Origin: Alteromonas portus
Lineage (GTDB): Bacteria; Pseudomonadota; Gammaproteobacteria; Enterobacterales; Alteromonadaceae
Length of the DNA stretch: 64,000 bases
NCBI RefSeq assembly: GCF_005117025.1
Contig: NZ_SWCO01000002.1
Coordinates: 186,001-250,000, forward strand
Direction of reading: 5' to 3'
Notes under the pieces: model-generated
Seen by the model: the letters and a program-made list of their open reading frames with translations, nothing else
Told to the model about the DNA's origin: nothing
The model's database searches: none
Program-made: the position numbers and the translations under genes
In this document: positions 1 through 8,649 of the stretch, one piece after another
Layout of the letters: every line of letters begins with the position of its first letter
Position numbering within the stretch: position 1 is the stretch's first letter

Positions 1-482
1 ACGTTTATCAAGCTAAGGCCTATCGCAGTGATCACTATCCCCGTGGTTAAAGGCGTAATGATGCGCTTGAGTTTATTCACAAATAGGCTGAACACTACCT
101 CAACTAACGCCCCAGCCATGGTCAGGCCAAACAGTAGGGCTAAAATATCCTCTGGTGTGCCGCCATTGGCTTTTACTTGGTTTCCGGCCAAAATCAACGC
201 ACTAATAAACGCAAAGCTGGTTCCTTGAATGGCAACAAGGCCACTGCCTACTGGGCCTATACGTTTTGTTTGAATTGCTGTGCCAAGGCCGCTGACAAAC
301 AGCGCCATACTAATAAGATAAGGGGTGTATTCAGTAAGACCTAGCGTTGACGTAACAATAAGAGTAGGGGTTATAACACCAACGAAGCTCGCTAATAAAT
401 GCTGGAATGCCGCGGTAAGAGAAGGAAGAAATGCCGGGCTATCATGTAAGTCGTAAAGTAATTCGCTGTGATTTGAAGACAT
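1..482 (-). CDS. NCS2-family nucleobase permease (5' part only)
   Basis: This is the first 160 codons of a nucleobase:cation symporter-2 membrane protein, the family of UraA, XanQ and the urate carriers. The rest lies beyond the left edge. Translating the minus strand from the ATG at 482 gives MSSNHSELLYDL, then the family's FQHLLASFVGVI helix and a GPVGSGLVAIQGTSFAF stretch. The next genes handle purine ureides, so xanthine, urate or allantoin are the likely substrates (inference). The substrate-binding helices are not visible, so a uracil carrier is possible. A terminator and about 215 bp separate it from the cupin gene, which suggests its own promoter. Confidence 0.8.
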   Translation of the reverse strand, partial: MSSNHSELLYDLHDSPAFLPSLTAAFQHLLASFVGVITPTLIVTSTLGLTEYTPYLISMALFVSGLGTAIQTKRIGPVGSGLVAIQGTSFAFISALILAGNQVKANGGTPEDILALLFGLTMAGALVEVVFSLFVNKLKRIITPLTTGIVITAIGLSLIN

Positions 483-650
483 GAGCAATTTTTCTTGATG
501 ACAGTTGCTCATTGTTTGCAAGATGTTGACCAATTGGTCTGTTTAAGGCTTGTTTTGTAAACTTTTGTTTTTGAATGTTTTTATATGTGTTCTGTAAATA
601 ACTTAAAACAATCAGAAAGTAGCTAAGCCCCAATTTGGTGCCTAAACGAA

Positions 651-675
651 AAAATGCGCTAATTTAGCGCATTTT
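651..675 (-). terminator. Rho-independent terminator after the cupin gene
   Basis: Perfect 12-bp inverted repeat AAAATGCGCTAA / TTAGCGCATTTT around a single T. Read on the minus strand it is followed by a run of T, as expected for the end of the cupin/ureide transcript. Confidence 0.75.
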
Positions 676-697
676 GTAAAGCGACATAGGCGTTAAA

Positions 698-1063
698 TTA
701 AAAGGTAACACCTTCATCTAACGTCACAAAAATAGAGTGGCGAACTTCATTGTACATAGCCCTTGAACAGTGGCCTTCACCTTCGGTATCTTCCAGTAAC
801 AGCACGTCGCCTGCTCCAAATACATGACGCTCGCCGTTTGATACGGTAAATTCTGCGCGCCCTTTTAAGATGAAAAGTAACTGTCGCGCCGGAGCAGGGT
901 GCCACTTGAAGTCATAATCTGCGGGGGTTTCGCGAAAAATAATTTTATCTGCACCAAATTTTTCTGACAGCATGCCGATAGGGCCGCCGTCTTTTAGCGC
1001 TATCTCAACTTCACCAAAGTGGCTTTTGCCCGCCTCATCGTTGTAAATCCTTGTTATTTTCAT
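698..1063 (-). CDS. Small single-domain cupin protein
   Basis: 121-residue cupin. The beta-barrel core runs from about residue 50 to 115. Motif 1 is seen as H55, Q61 and G68 (KWHPAPARQLLFILKG), and motif 2 as GAGDVLLLEDTEGEGH with H98. Only two clear metal-ligand histidines are present, so metal binding may be reduced. The start is supported by AAGGG eight bases upstream. It lies downstream of the allantoate amidohydrolase on the same strand with a 36-bp gap, so it is probably cotranscribed with the ureide genes. The known ureidoglycine aminohydrolase is a double cupin of about twice this length, so this is not a plain orthologue. A role in ureide breakdown is inferred from position only. Confidence 0.7.
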   Translation of the reverse strand: MKITRIYNDEAGKSHFGEVEIALKDGGPIGMLSEKFGADKIIFRETPADYDFKWHPAPARQLLFILKGRAEFTVSNGERHVFGAGDVLLLEDTEGEGHCSRAMYNEVRHSIFVTLDEGVTF

Positions 1064-1099
1064 TATTAACCCTTAATTAAAACTTTACTGATTAGAACA

Positions 1100-2344
1100 T
1101 TACGCGTGCTTAAGCTTGCCGATAGTTCTATAAAGCACTGACAAACTTGCTGCTACATCTTCACTGGTAATAGACTCAGCAGGATGATGGCTAATGCCGC
1201 CCTTACAGCGTGTGAACAACATGGCTACAGGGCATATATCTGCAATAGCCATAGCATCGTGACCTGCACCAGATGCAAGAATTCGCGGTGCAATACCGCT
1301 TTCCTCTACGCCGCGAACTAACGCGTCTTTTAACTGGCTATCGCAATGTACTGCAGGCGCACTGTGGGTTTGCTCGCGAGTAAGTGTTACTTGTCTAGAT
1401 TGCGCAATGTCATCAAATTTTTGCAATATTTCTGCCAATACTGAATCGCGCAAACTGTCATCTTCGCTTCGAATATCTAGGGAGAAACGTGTGCGACCAG
1501 AAATGACGTTAACGCCGTTAGGTGCATTTTCAATTTTCCCTACGGTAGCTACCACGCCCGGGCGTTGTAAGCTAATACTCTCAACAGCAAGTAGCATTTC
1601 TGCACTTGCACATAAGGCGTCACGACGCATTGACATAGGTACAGTACCGGCGTGACCAGCCATACCTTCTACCGTAAAGTTAAAGCGTTTCGCACCCGCA
1701 ATGGCACTTACCACACCCACAGGCAAGTTTTCTTGCTCTAAAACAGGGCCTTGCTCTATGTGAAGCTCTATATAACCTAAAATGTCAGTACGCGAGATGG
1801 CCGCACTATTCACCGCATCGAAATTAAGCCCAAAGTTCGCCATGGCTTGCTCAAGGCTCACGCCATTTTCATCTTTTAAATGGCGCCATTGTTCTTGCCA
1901 CTTGCCCGTTAAGGCGCGGCTGCCTAGTAGCGTGGTGCCAAACCGTGTGCCTTCCTCGTCACAAAAGCCAACAATGTCGATGTGAAAAGGGAGCTTAGTT
2001 TGCGTACCGTCAAACATGGCCACCAGTGAAATTGCAGCGACCACGCCAAGCATGCCATCGTACTTTCCGCCGTTAGGCACAGTGTCGAGGTGACTGCCTA
2101 GAATTAATCGCGGCGCGTTGGGTACACTTGATGTATAGCGTCCCCAAATATTACCCACAGCGTCTTGCCACGTAGTCATACCCGCTTCAATCATCCAACC
2201 AGAGGCCAGTTGATTCGCAAGCTTGTGTTGATCAGTCAGGTAGCGCCTGTCTAGACAGGTTGGGTCTTGGCTTATTGTGCCTAATGTCTCACACCTCGCC
2301 ATAACCTGTGTCGCCAGTTCAGTAAATTCTACGAATTCACCCAT
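1100..2344 (-). CDS. allC: Allantoate amidohydrolase (M20 family Zn hydrolase)
   Basis: 414-residue metallo-amidohydrolase of the allantoate amidohydrolase / N-carbamoyl-L-amino-acid hydrolase group, which releases ammonia and CO2 from allantoate to give ureidoglycine. Metal-site motifs are GSHLDTVPNGGKYDG (about residues 83-97), CDEEGTRFGTTLLGS, ELHIEQGP and the C-terminal GISHHPAES. The start chosen is the ATG at 2344, with AGGAG upstream. It overlaps the TGA of the aminotransferase gene by 8 bases, so translation is coupled. An upstream start at 2392 would reach into that gene and has no ribosome site. The neighbouring ureidoglycine aminotransferase favours allantoate over an N-carbamoyl amino acid as substrate. 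Confidence 0.85.
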   Translation of the reverse strand: MGEFVEFTELATQVMARCETLGTISQDPTCLDRRYLTDQHKLANQLASGWMIEAGMTTWQDAVGNIWGRYTSSVPNAPRLILGSHLDTVPNGGKYDGMLGVVAAISLVAMFDGTQTKLPFHIDIVGFCDEEGTRFGTTLLGSRALTGKWQEQWRHLKDENGVSLEQAMANFGLNFDAVNSAAISRTDILGYIELHIEQGPVLEQENLPVGVVSAIAGAKRFNFTVEGMAGHAGTVPMSMRRDALCASAEMLLAVESISLQRPGVVATVGKIENAPNGVNVISGRTRFSLDIRSEDDSLRDSVLAEILQKFDDIAQSRQVTLTREQTHSAPAVHCDSQLKDALVRGVEESGIAPRILASGAGHDAMAIADICPVAMLFTRCKGGISHHPAESITSEDVAASLSVLYRTIGKLKHA

Positions 2345-3605
2345 TCGCGACTCCTGCAGCTTTGGCCTTGGCGTAAACGCTAATCGCTGCATCTACCCCT
2401 TTACCCGCAGGTAGCTCAAAACCTTGCATACGAAGCACAGTTTCAAGTGACTGAAGTGTGTGAAGAACAGCGTCTTCCCTGGCGTTGTAGCCCATGGTGC
2501 CAATGCGCCAAATTTTGCCTTTTAGCGGACCAAAGCTAGTACCAATTTCAATGTTAAAGCGCAGAAGCAAGGTTTCGCGCACTTCTTCGCCATGAACACC
2601 ATCTGGAATGTGTACGCCAACAACGTTGTACATCTTGTGTTTCAAATCGCCAAAGGGCTCAAGGCCCATGGCTTGAATACCAGCAAGCATGGCATCGCCG
2701 GCCACTTTGTGGCGAGCAATAACATTTTGTTGGCCTTCTTCTATATGCACACGTGCGCATTCCCGTGCGCAATAAAGCATACTAGCCGCTTCGGTATGGT
2801 GGTTTAGTCGCTCTTCGCCCCAGTAATCCATGATCATAGGTAAGTCGAAGTAGTTTGAGCGAATTTTAGGGCCTCGTGCGGCTTCATGATGCGCATCGCG
2901 AATACCTGCTTCAACGTGATGACGGGTACGCACGGTTTTAACAAACTTGTCGCTTAGTGTAATAGGTGCGCTGCCCGATGGACCACCTAAACACTTTTGC
3001 AGGCCAACTGATACCGCGTCTAACTTCCATGCGTCTACGTCTAGCGGGTTACCGCCTATTGACGCTGTAGCGTCGCAGTAAAACAAAACATCGTGCGCTT
3101 CACAAATAGCACCAATATTCTCAAGCGGTTGAAGCATGGTGGTAGACGTATCGCCTTGTACTATGGCAAGAAGCTTAGGTTTTACTTCTTTTATTGCGGC
3201 TTCTATTTGCTCAGGTGTAAATACTTCACCCCAAGGTACTTCAATGGTGTGTACTTCAGCGTCAGCACGCTCAGCAATTTCGGCAAGTAAATGGCCAAAA
3301 CGCCCAAAGATAGGTACAAGCACCTTATCGCCCGGTTCTATCGCTGAAACTAAAACAGCTTCAATACCAGCGCGCGACGTACCATCAACAAGAAAGGTTT
3401 GCTGGTTTTTCGTATTAAAAACATTGCGGTAAAGCTGCATCACCTCATTCATGTAGCCGGTCATTACGGGGTCATATTGCCCTACTAACTGGGTAGACAT
3501 CGCGCTTAATACACGTGGGTAACAATTAATTGGCCCCGGGCCCATTAGTAGTCGAGGTGGCGGATTAAGTGGTGCGAACGTATTTGTAGATGCTCCTGTA
3601 GACAT
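2337..3605 (-). CDS. pucG: (S)-ureidoglycine--glyoxylate aminotransferase (class V)
   Basis: 422-residue PLP enzyme of the alanine-glyoxylate aminotransferase family. It resembles PucG, which transfers the amino group of ureidoglycine to glyoxylate, giving oxalurate and glycine. Visible features are the N-terminal LLMGPGPINCYPRVL, the substrate loop GTSRAGIEA, FYCDATASIGG with the cofactor Asp, and the Schiff-base lysine K204 in SVGLQKCLGGPSG. A TAGGAG ribosome site precedes the ATG. It directly precedes and overlaps allC. Serine- or alanine-glyoxylate aminotransferases share the fold, and the ureide context decides the call. Confidence 0.85.
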   Translation of the reverse strand: MSTGASTNTFAPLNPPPRLLMGPGPINCYPRVLSAMSTQLVGQYDPVMTGYMNEVMQLYRNVFNTKNQQTFLVDGTSRAGIEAVLVSAIEPGDKVLVPIFGRFGHLLAEIAERADAEVHTIEVPWGEVFTPEQIEAAIKEVKPKLLAIVQGDTSTTMLQPLENIGAICEAHDVLFYCDATASIGGNPLDVDAWKLDAVSVGLQKCLGGPSGSAPITLSDKFVKTVRTRHHVEAGIRDAHHEAARGPKIRSNYFDLPMIMDYWGEERLNHHTEAASMLYCARECARVHIEEGQQNVIARHKVAGDAMLAGIQAMGLEPFGDLKHKMYNVVGVHIPDGVHGEEVRETLLLRFNIEIGTSFGPLKGKIWRIGTMGYNAREDAVLHTLQSLETVLRMQGFELPAGKGVDAAISVYAKAKAAGVANG

Positions 3606-3615
3606 TAGAACACTC

Positions 3616-4434
3616 CTAGATAAGCACTTGCGCTAGCATGCGCAAGCCAGTGATGATAAGAACAACGGCAAAGATTTTCTTAAGTAAACCAGCATCTAGC
3701 TTGTTGGCGATAGTTGCACCAAGTGGCGCAAATAACACGGTAAGTGGAACAATGCAAGCAAAGCCCAGTAAGTTTACGTAGCCGTAGGTAGCAAAGGGCG
3801 CATCGGCAGGTGTAGTACCTACAAATAGCAGGGTAAGTGCCGCAGGAAGCGAGATGATCAGGCCAACCGCTGCGGCTGTGCCCACCGCTTTATGCGCTGG
3901 GTAGTTACAAAAAGTAAGGGTAGGTACGGTTAACGTGCCGCCGCCAATACCCACCATAGAGCTAAACAGCCCAATACAGGTTGCCATAACCGACTGACCC
4001 GCACGGCCCGGAAGCCCTTTAAATAAGGCGTCTTTCTTGCCAATAAGCATATTAAGTGCTGACAAGGTTGCGATAACACCAAATAGCAATGTCAGGAATG
4101 TTGGGTTAACCACCGTAACCGCATAACTACCTGCAAGCACGCCAATTAAAATAAATATTGCCCACGCTTTTAACAAAGCAAAGTCTACGTTTCCTTTACT
4201 GTGGTGAGCGCGAATAGAGCTAACTGAAGTAGGAACAATTGTCGCAAGTGAAGTGGCTGTGGCTATAACCATTGCGCTTTCTGGCGACACACCAAGGGCT
4301 TGAAATAAGAAAAACAGTACCGGCACAATAACAATGCCGCCACCCACGCCGAGCATACCTGCCAGTATGCCCGCAAATACGCCTGTTCCCGCAAGCGATA
4401 ATATAACCGTAAGGTTATCCATTAAAAACTGCAT
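3616..4434 (-). CDS. TauE/SafE-family membrane permease
   Basis: 272-residue polytopic inner-membrane protein with about eight hydrophobic helices. It carries the two family half-repeats, each with a glycine-rich loop: GMLGVGGGIVIVPVL near residue 30 and SMVGIGGGTLTVPTL near residue 160. Members move small anions such as sulfite, sulfoacetate or other organic acids. The gene is 10 bp upstream of pucG in the same direction, so a ureide or a product such as oxalate, oxamate or glyoxylate is a plausible cargo (inference from position). The ribosome site is weak, and the Met at residue 5 is an alternative start. Confidence 0.8.
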   Translation of the reverse strand: MQFLMDNLTVILSLAGTGVFAGILAGMLGVGGGIVIVPVLFFLFQALGVSPESAMVIATATSLATIVPTSVSSIRAHHSKGNVDFALLKAWAIFILIGVLAGSYAVTVVNPTFLTLLFGVIATLSALNMLIGKKDALFKGLPGRAGQSVMATCIGLFSSMVGIGGGTLTVPTLTFCNYPAHKAVGTAAAVGLIISLPAALTLLFVGTTPADAPFATYGYVNLLGFACIVPLTVLFAPLGATIANKLDAGLLKKIFAVVLIITGLRMLAQVLI

Positions 4435-4549
4435 GTGATTTCTTTCTCTTTAACGTTTGTTGTTTTAACTATTTTGTACATGCTGCGTTTTAGCGATTGC
4501 GTTTTAGTAACTACAACGTAAACGGCAAGACTTAAACGCAGTAACGAAA

Positions 4550-6127
4550 CTAGCGATGCCCTAAGTAGGCTTTACCGTCGCTTCTAGGGTCGCTTGCGCC
4601 GCTTACAGTGCCCTCTGTATCACGAATGATTGCGCCAGCATGGCCCATTAATTCATTGCAAGGGTCTACCGTCACCATATCGTGGCCCCTAGCAAGCAAA
4701 CTCTCGCCTACATATTCAACCAGGTCACGCTCGGCTTTTAGGTTGTGGCTTTGATCGCCCCATGTTCTGCCTAGAAGCCATCTGCCAAGAGATATTGCTT
4801 TAGCAATAGGCTGTCCGTGATAAATATGGCGGGCGAAAAGTGCCGCCTGAGTCTGCGGCTGACCTTCACCACCCATAGTGCCGTAGCTCATACGGCGACC
4901 ATCAATAAGTTCTGCAAAAGCTGGGTTTAATGTATGGAAAGGCTTCAACCCCGGCGCTAAATATTGGTTACTGTTAGCGTCTAGCGAAAATGAGGTGCCT
5001 CGATTGTTCCAAACGATACCCGTTTGCGGGCTTACTACGCCTGAACCGAATTCCCAATAAAGCGATTGTATGTAGCTCACCATACGTCCTTCTGAATCGC
5101 AGCAGCCCATCCAAATGGTATCGCCGTGCTTGGCTTCATGTGGCCATGGCAGGGCTTTGTCTAGTGAGATATTCTTTACCATCTCATCAAGTACATGGTC
5201 GCTCAGCAGGCTTTGTAAACTTACCGGCGTACGAGAAGGGTCGGTTACGTTTGCGTTACGTGCAATAAAGGCTTGTTTTGTACACTCAATGAGTAGATGC
5301 ACCATGTCGGCGTCGGTGCTACCTAAATGCTGAACTCTGTCATAAAGCGCTAAAATGATAAGCGATGCTACACCTTGCGTTGGTGCAGGCAGGTTATAAA
5401 GCTTGCCTTTACTGGTAGAAACTGACAAAGGCTCAACAATGGTTGCCTTGTAGTTGTTGAAGTCTTCAAGGCGGATGGGGGAGCCTGCCGCTTCTAAATC
5501 TTCAGCCAGTTTTGAAGCCAACTCACCGTGGTAAAAATCATCCAGCCCTTTTTCTGCTAGGTGTTTCAACGTTTCAGAAAGCTTTGTTAACTTTAATATT
5601 TTGCCTTTTTTAAGGGCTTTACCTTTAATCAAAAACTGATCGAAGTTTTCATCTGCGCTTAGTTCGTCAAAGGTTTTGTTGCTGGCATCGACTAAACTTT
5701 GTGTAACCTCAATTCCCCAGTTAGCCTGGTTTATTGCCGTGTCGAAAAGTGTACTTAGCGGTAAACCACTTTGCCATCCATGACTTATTTCAAGTGCAGC
5801 TTTCCAACCAGCAACGGCACCTGCCATGGTCAGTGCAGACTTTCCGCCTCGGCTAGGTATGGCATCGTTACCCTCGTAGAACGCTGGCGTTGCGCCTTGT
5901 GCCGCCACGCCCGATGCATCAATACCAATAGGTTTTTTACCCGGCTCACTAATTAGCCAAAAACCATCGCCGCCCATACCGTTCATATGGGGGTATTCAA
6001 CGGCGATAGAGGCAGCTGCTGCAACCATAGCTTCAATGGCTGTGCCGCCTTTTTCAAGAATGTTTAAGCCTACTTGCGACGCCGCAAAGTGAGGCGCTGT
6101 AAACGCGATATTAGGTTTTTCACTCAT
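4550..6127 (-). CDS. hpxW: Gamma-glutamyltransferase-fold hydrolase, HpxW-like oxamate amidohydrolase
   Basis: 525-residue Ntn-hydrolase of the gamma-glutamyltransferase superfamily. The autoprocessing threonine is T337 in KHGDTIWM, giving a large subunit of about 336 residues and a small one of about 189. The GTMGGEGQPQTQA loop near residue 416 is typical. There is no signal peptide, unlike periplasmic glutathione-degrading GGT. Klebsiella HpxW, a cytosolic GGT homologue in a purine cluster, converts oxamate to oxalate and ammonia, and the size and context fit that role. The start at 6127 has GAAGGA eight bases upstream. The longer reading from 6157 lacks this. The specific substrate is inferred. 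Confidence 0.65.
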   Translation of the reverse strand: MSEKPNIAFTAPHFAASQVGLNILEKGGTAIEAMVAAAASIAVEYPHMNGMGGDGFWLISEPGKKPIGIDASGVAAQGATPAFYEGNDAIPSRGGKSALTMAGAVAGWKAALEISHGWQSGLPLSTLFDTAINQANWGIEVTQSLVDASNKTFDELSADENFDQFLIKGKALKKGKILKLTKLSETLKHLAEKGLDDFYHGELASKLAEDLEAAGSPIRLEDFNNYKATIVEPLSVSTSKGKLYNLPAPTQGVASLIILALYDRVQHLGSTDADMVHLLIECTKQAFIARNANVTDPSRTPVSLQSLLSDHVLDEMVKNISLDKALPWPHEAKHGDTIWMGCCDSEGRMVSYIQSLYWEFGSGVVSPQTGIVWNNRGTSFSLDANSNQYLAPGLKPFHTLNPAFAELIDGRRMSYGTMGGEGQPQTQAALFARHIYHGQPIAKAISLGRWLLGRTWGDQSHNLKAERDLVEYVGESLLARGHDMVTVDPCNELMGHAGAIIRDTEGTVSGASDPRSDGKAYLGHR

Positions 6128-6308
6128 AATTATTTCCTTCAAAAACTCAGCAACCACGCCGTCATATTCAGCCTAATGCGGGCAAATTGACGTGCGTTTA
6201 GGTCTTACTTCCGCTTTCTACTTTCAACTTGAATGCGATAGGATGCTTTATGCCCTATTTAAGTACGATTTATCTGTGACTTAAATAAGGCCAGCACACT
6301 GTGCACGT

Positions 6309-7595
6309 TTAGCGAGTGGTTAGCTTTTTTGCTAACGCGAGAAGTGCAAGATCGTTGCCTTTTTTGCCCACAAGCGATAATCCGCATGGGGCATTGTGTA
6401 GGGTAAACAACGGCAAATGAAGCTGCGGTAAACCCGCAAGCCCAGCTATAGCAGTAAGTGCAAGCAGAGCGTTTCTATCATTTGCCAGCGTCGTTTCATC
6501 AGCGTCGCAACGAGGTGCAACGCCGGGTGTTGTGGGCATAACCAATACATCTATTTCTTCAAACAGTGTATTTATATGGTTTATTACCACAGATTGTTGC
6601 GCTTTAGCCTGTTGAATATCTTGGGCAGTGATGGTTTTACACCAATCCAAACGCAACATAATATCTTTAGCGATATTGGGTTGAGTGTCTTCAATCCATT
6701 CGCCATGCTGCTGCCAAATCTCGCTACCTTGTAAAGTGCGAAATGTAGCGGCAGTTTTTAATGTATCTAAATTAAGCTGTGCTTCAGGCAGCTCAATGCA
6801 GTCGTTTGGCTCAGCAAGCGCTGAAAGCCAGGTTTTGCATAGCGATTTGTGAGCAGTTTGCTCGAACAAATGGGTTGCTATGCCAAGTTTAGGTGCTTCT
6901 GATATTTCGCTTTGCGCTGCGCTATTCAAACAAACGTTTGCAACCTTAGTTAGCGTGTCTAGGTCGCGGGTCATCCAGCCTACAGTATCAAACGAAGGCG
7001 CAAGTGCTACCATATTGTCGCAAGCTACTGCGCCATGTGTAGTGCGAAGTCCCCACAACCCTTGATAGCTAGACGGCACCCGAATAGAGCCGCCCGTATC
7101 TGTGCCAAGACCAATGTCGGCAAGGTGTGCGCTAACAGCTACTGCAGAGCCCGACGAAGAACCTCCAGGAATATGTGCTGGCGCCACTGGGTTTACGAGC
7201 GTTTCGTAATGTTTATTTTGCCCATGTAGGCTGTAGGCCAGTTCATCGGTAATGGTTTTACCTTTAAACGCGGCACCTGCACTTAGTATTTTTGCAACAC
7301 AACTATTTGTACTTTCTGGTATCGGGTGGGTTGCTAACCAATCAGGATTACCCGCCGCGGTTGGCAAACCTTGAATATGAAACAAATCTTTGACCGCAAG
7401 GCCCAAACCGCACAGCGCTTGGTGAGCATGGTGGCGCTCACTTGTCGAGCCACAAGCCACTGCTTGCTTTTGCCCATTACTAGATGACGAAGTTTCATCC
7501 TCAATGGGGTCATAGCAGTTAAAGGTTGCTTTTAGATTGTTAATTGCCTGCGTGAACGTTGCATCACAGGGCTTCAGTACAAAAGGAGAGCTCAC
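6309..7595 (-). CDS. Amidase-signature family hydrolase
   Basis: 428-residue amidase-signature enzyme with the full Ser-cisSer-Lys triad: K69 in GLAVKDLF, S146 in PGGSSSGSAVA and nucleophile S170 in GTDTGGSIRVPSS. It is a cytoplasmic hydrolase of linear amides. It follows the HpxW-like gene with a gap of about 180 bp and shares its orientation, so it may act on a ureide-pathway amide such as oxalurate or oxamate (inference). Allophanate hydrolase and GatA belong to the same family. GatA is unlikely because gatB/gatC are not adjacent. The N-terminal part (residues 30-60) is poorly conserved and Ser/Gln-rich. Confidence 0.8.
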   Translation of the reverse strand: MSSPFVLKPCDATFTQAINNLKATFNCYDPIEDETSSSSNGQKQAVACGSTSERHHAHQALCGLGLAVKDLFHIQGLPTAAGNPDWLATHPIPESTNSCVAKILSAGAAFKGKTITDELAYSLHGQNKHYETLVNPVAPAHIPGGSSSGSAVAVSAHLADIGLGTDTGGSIRVPSSYQGLWGLRTTHGAVACDNMVALAPSFDTVGWMTRDLDTLTKVANVCLNSAAQSEISEAPKLGIATHLFEQTAHKSLCKTWLSALAEPNDCIELPEAQLNLDTLKTAATFRTLQGSEIWQQHGEWIEDTQPNIAKDIMLRLDWCKTITAQDIQQAKAQQSVVINHINTLFEEIDVLVMPTTPGVAPRCDADETTLANDRNALLALTAIAGLAGLPQLHLPLFTLHNAPCGLSLVGKKGNDLALLALAKKLTTR

Positions 7596-7640
7596 AGCGC
7601 ATTCTTATTAGTTGATGTTTCTTTATTCGTCTTCACTCCA

Positions 7641-7656
7641 TGAAACAACTGTTTCA
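7641..7656. promoter_or_regulatory. Candidate operator, inverted repeat TGAAACA-AC-TGTTTCA
   Basis: Perfect 7-bp arms separated by 2 bp, about 45 bp upstream of the amidase start. The size fits a dimeric helix-turn-helix regulator, and the RpiR-family gene at 8650-9483 is a candidate. Only one copy was noticed near the ureide genes, so the link is weak. Confidence 0.35.
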
Positions 7657-7694
7657 TTAAAAAGTCAATAGAAACGATCGTTACTCCTAAATAA

Positions 7695-7773
7695 ACGAAA
7701 GAGATAAACGAAAAAGATAAACTGAAAAAGATAAGTCGAAAAAGACAAACCAAAAAAGATGAGTTAAAAAAGC
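7695..7773. repeat. Degenerate 13-14 bp tandem repeat, about six units
   Basis: Successive units resemble acGAAAAAGATAA, with variants actGAAAAAGATAA, gtcGAAAAAGACAA and accAAAAAAGATGA. On the amidase coding strand it is a pyrimidine tract of TTATCTTTTTC blocks. It lies about 100-180 bp upstream of the amidase start. Confidence 0.7.
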
Positions 7774-7930
7774 TATGCCGCTAAATTGGTAACGCCTAAA
7801 AACACAAACAACGTAAATAGATGAAATAGCGGCCAAATCACAGGATATAAATTAGTATGGTGCGCTTTAGTAATAGATACTTAGGTCAAAACTCCAGAAG
7901 TAAGCGCTAAAGACAACCCCTACACGAGCA

Positions 7931-8494
7931 TTAAAACCCTTGAGGATACTTCTTCAAAAAAGCCACTTCGTCAGAAGTTGACTCTCTACCCAATATAGCG
8001 TTTCGGTGAGGGTAGCGGCCAAACCTTTCAATAACCTGTTGATGGCGTTTTTCAAAGGTAAATTCTTGTTCTAAGCCTTCTTGAGAGAACAGTTCCATTG
8101 CCACATCATGAATAGCTAGCGATTCACTGTGCATAAACGGCATATAAAGAAATGCCCGCTGTTTAGGAGTGAGTACCTTATCTGCTTCCACGCTTACGGC
8201 TTCCTGCGCAAGCACTAAAGCAATACTATCTGCGCTGAATGCATTTGGCTTGTTGCGATAGATGTTTCTTGAAAATTGATCGAGAAGAATTATTTCGGCT
8301 AATCTTCCCGTCGCAGTGGCGCGCCAGGGCCATAACTCTCCGAGCATCGCTGCTTTCAGCAACGAAGAAAATCGCGATGTAATTGTTTTGTCTAGTGCCG
8401 CATCTTCCGTAAACCATTGTTCAGGCGATAATTCGCCAAACCAAAAGTCTAGCACACCGTTAGCTTCTTCCATGACCACTTGCGTTTTATCCAT
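7931..8494 (-). CDS. DUF924 family protein
   Basis: 187-residue cytoplasmic protein of the DUF924 family, recognised from VLDFWFGELSPEQWF at the N terminus, the central DQFSRNIYRNKPNAFSAD and the C-terminal HRNAILGRESTSDEV. The family is all-helical and TPR-like, and its function is unknown to me. The ATG at 8494 is chosen because GGAG lies six bases upstream. The GTG at 8500 would overlap that site. It stands between the ureide set and the RpiR regulator, with gaps of more than 150 bp on both sides, so it is probably transcribed alone. Confidence 0.8.
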   Translation of the reverse strand: MDKTQVVMEEANGVLDFWFGELSPEQWFTEDAALDKTITSRFSSLLKAAMLGELWPWRATATGRLAEIILLDQFSRNIYRNKPNAFSADSIALVLAQEAVSVEADKVLTPKQRAFLYMPFMHSESLAIHDVAMELFSQEGLEQEFTFEKRHQQVIERFGRYPHRNAILGRESTSDEVAFLKKYPQGF

Positions 8495-8649
8495 ATTCAC
8501 TCCAACAACACGCTTTCAGCAGTTAAATACAAGTCAACGTGACTTATACCTATTTTTTAGCAAAAAAGTTCCATTTCTGCTTGCAAAATAACAATTCTCT
8601 GCTACTCACACTACCATAGTATTGCTTAAAAAATGTGCTATGGGAAGTG

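Larger units (their letters stand above)
7596..7930. other. Intergenic region upstream of the amidase gene
   Basis: 335 bp without a convincing gene. It holds a short inverted repeat at 7641-7656 and a degenerate A-rich tandem repeat at 7695-7773 (listed separately). No terminator with a T run was found for the DUF924 gene, although the region should contain the amidase promoter on the minus strand. Confidence 0.6.

Noticed and set aside
442..633. 63-codon minus-strand reading frame overlapping the permease start
   Set aside because: No ribosome site, low-complexity sequence, and it overlaps the well-supported NCS2 gene.
4550..6127. Glutathione-degrading gamma-glutamyltransferase
   Set aside because: There is no signal peptide and the gene lies in a ureide cluster, so an HpxW-like amidohydrolase is the better call. 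The fold alone does not separate them.
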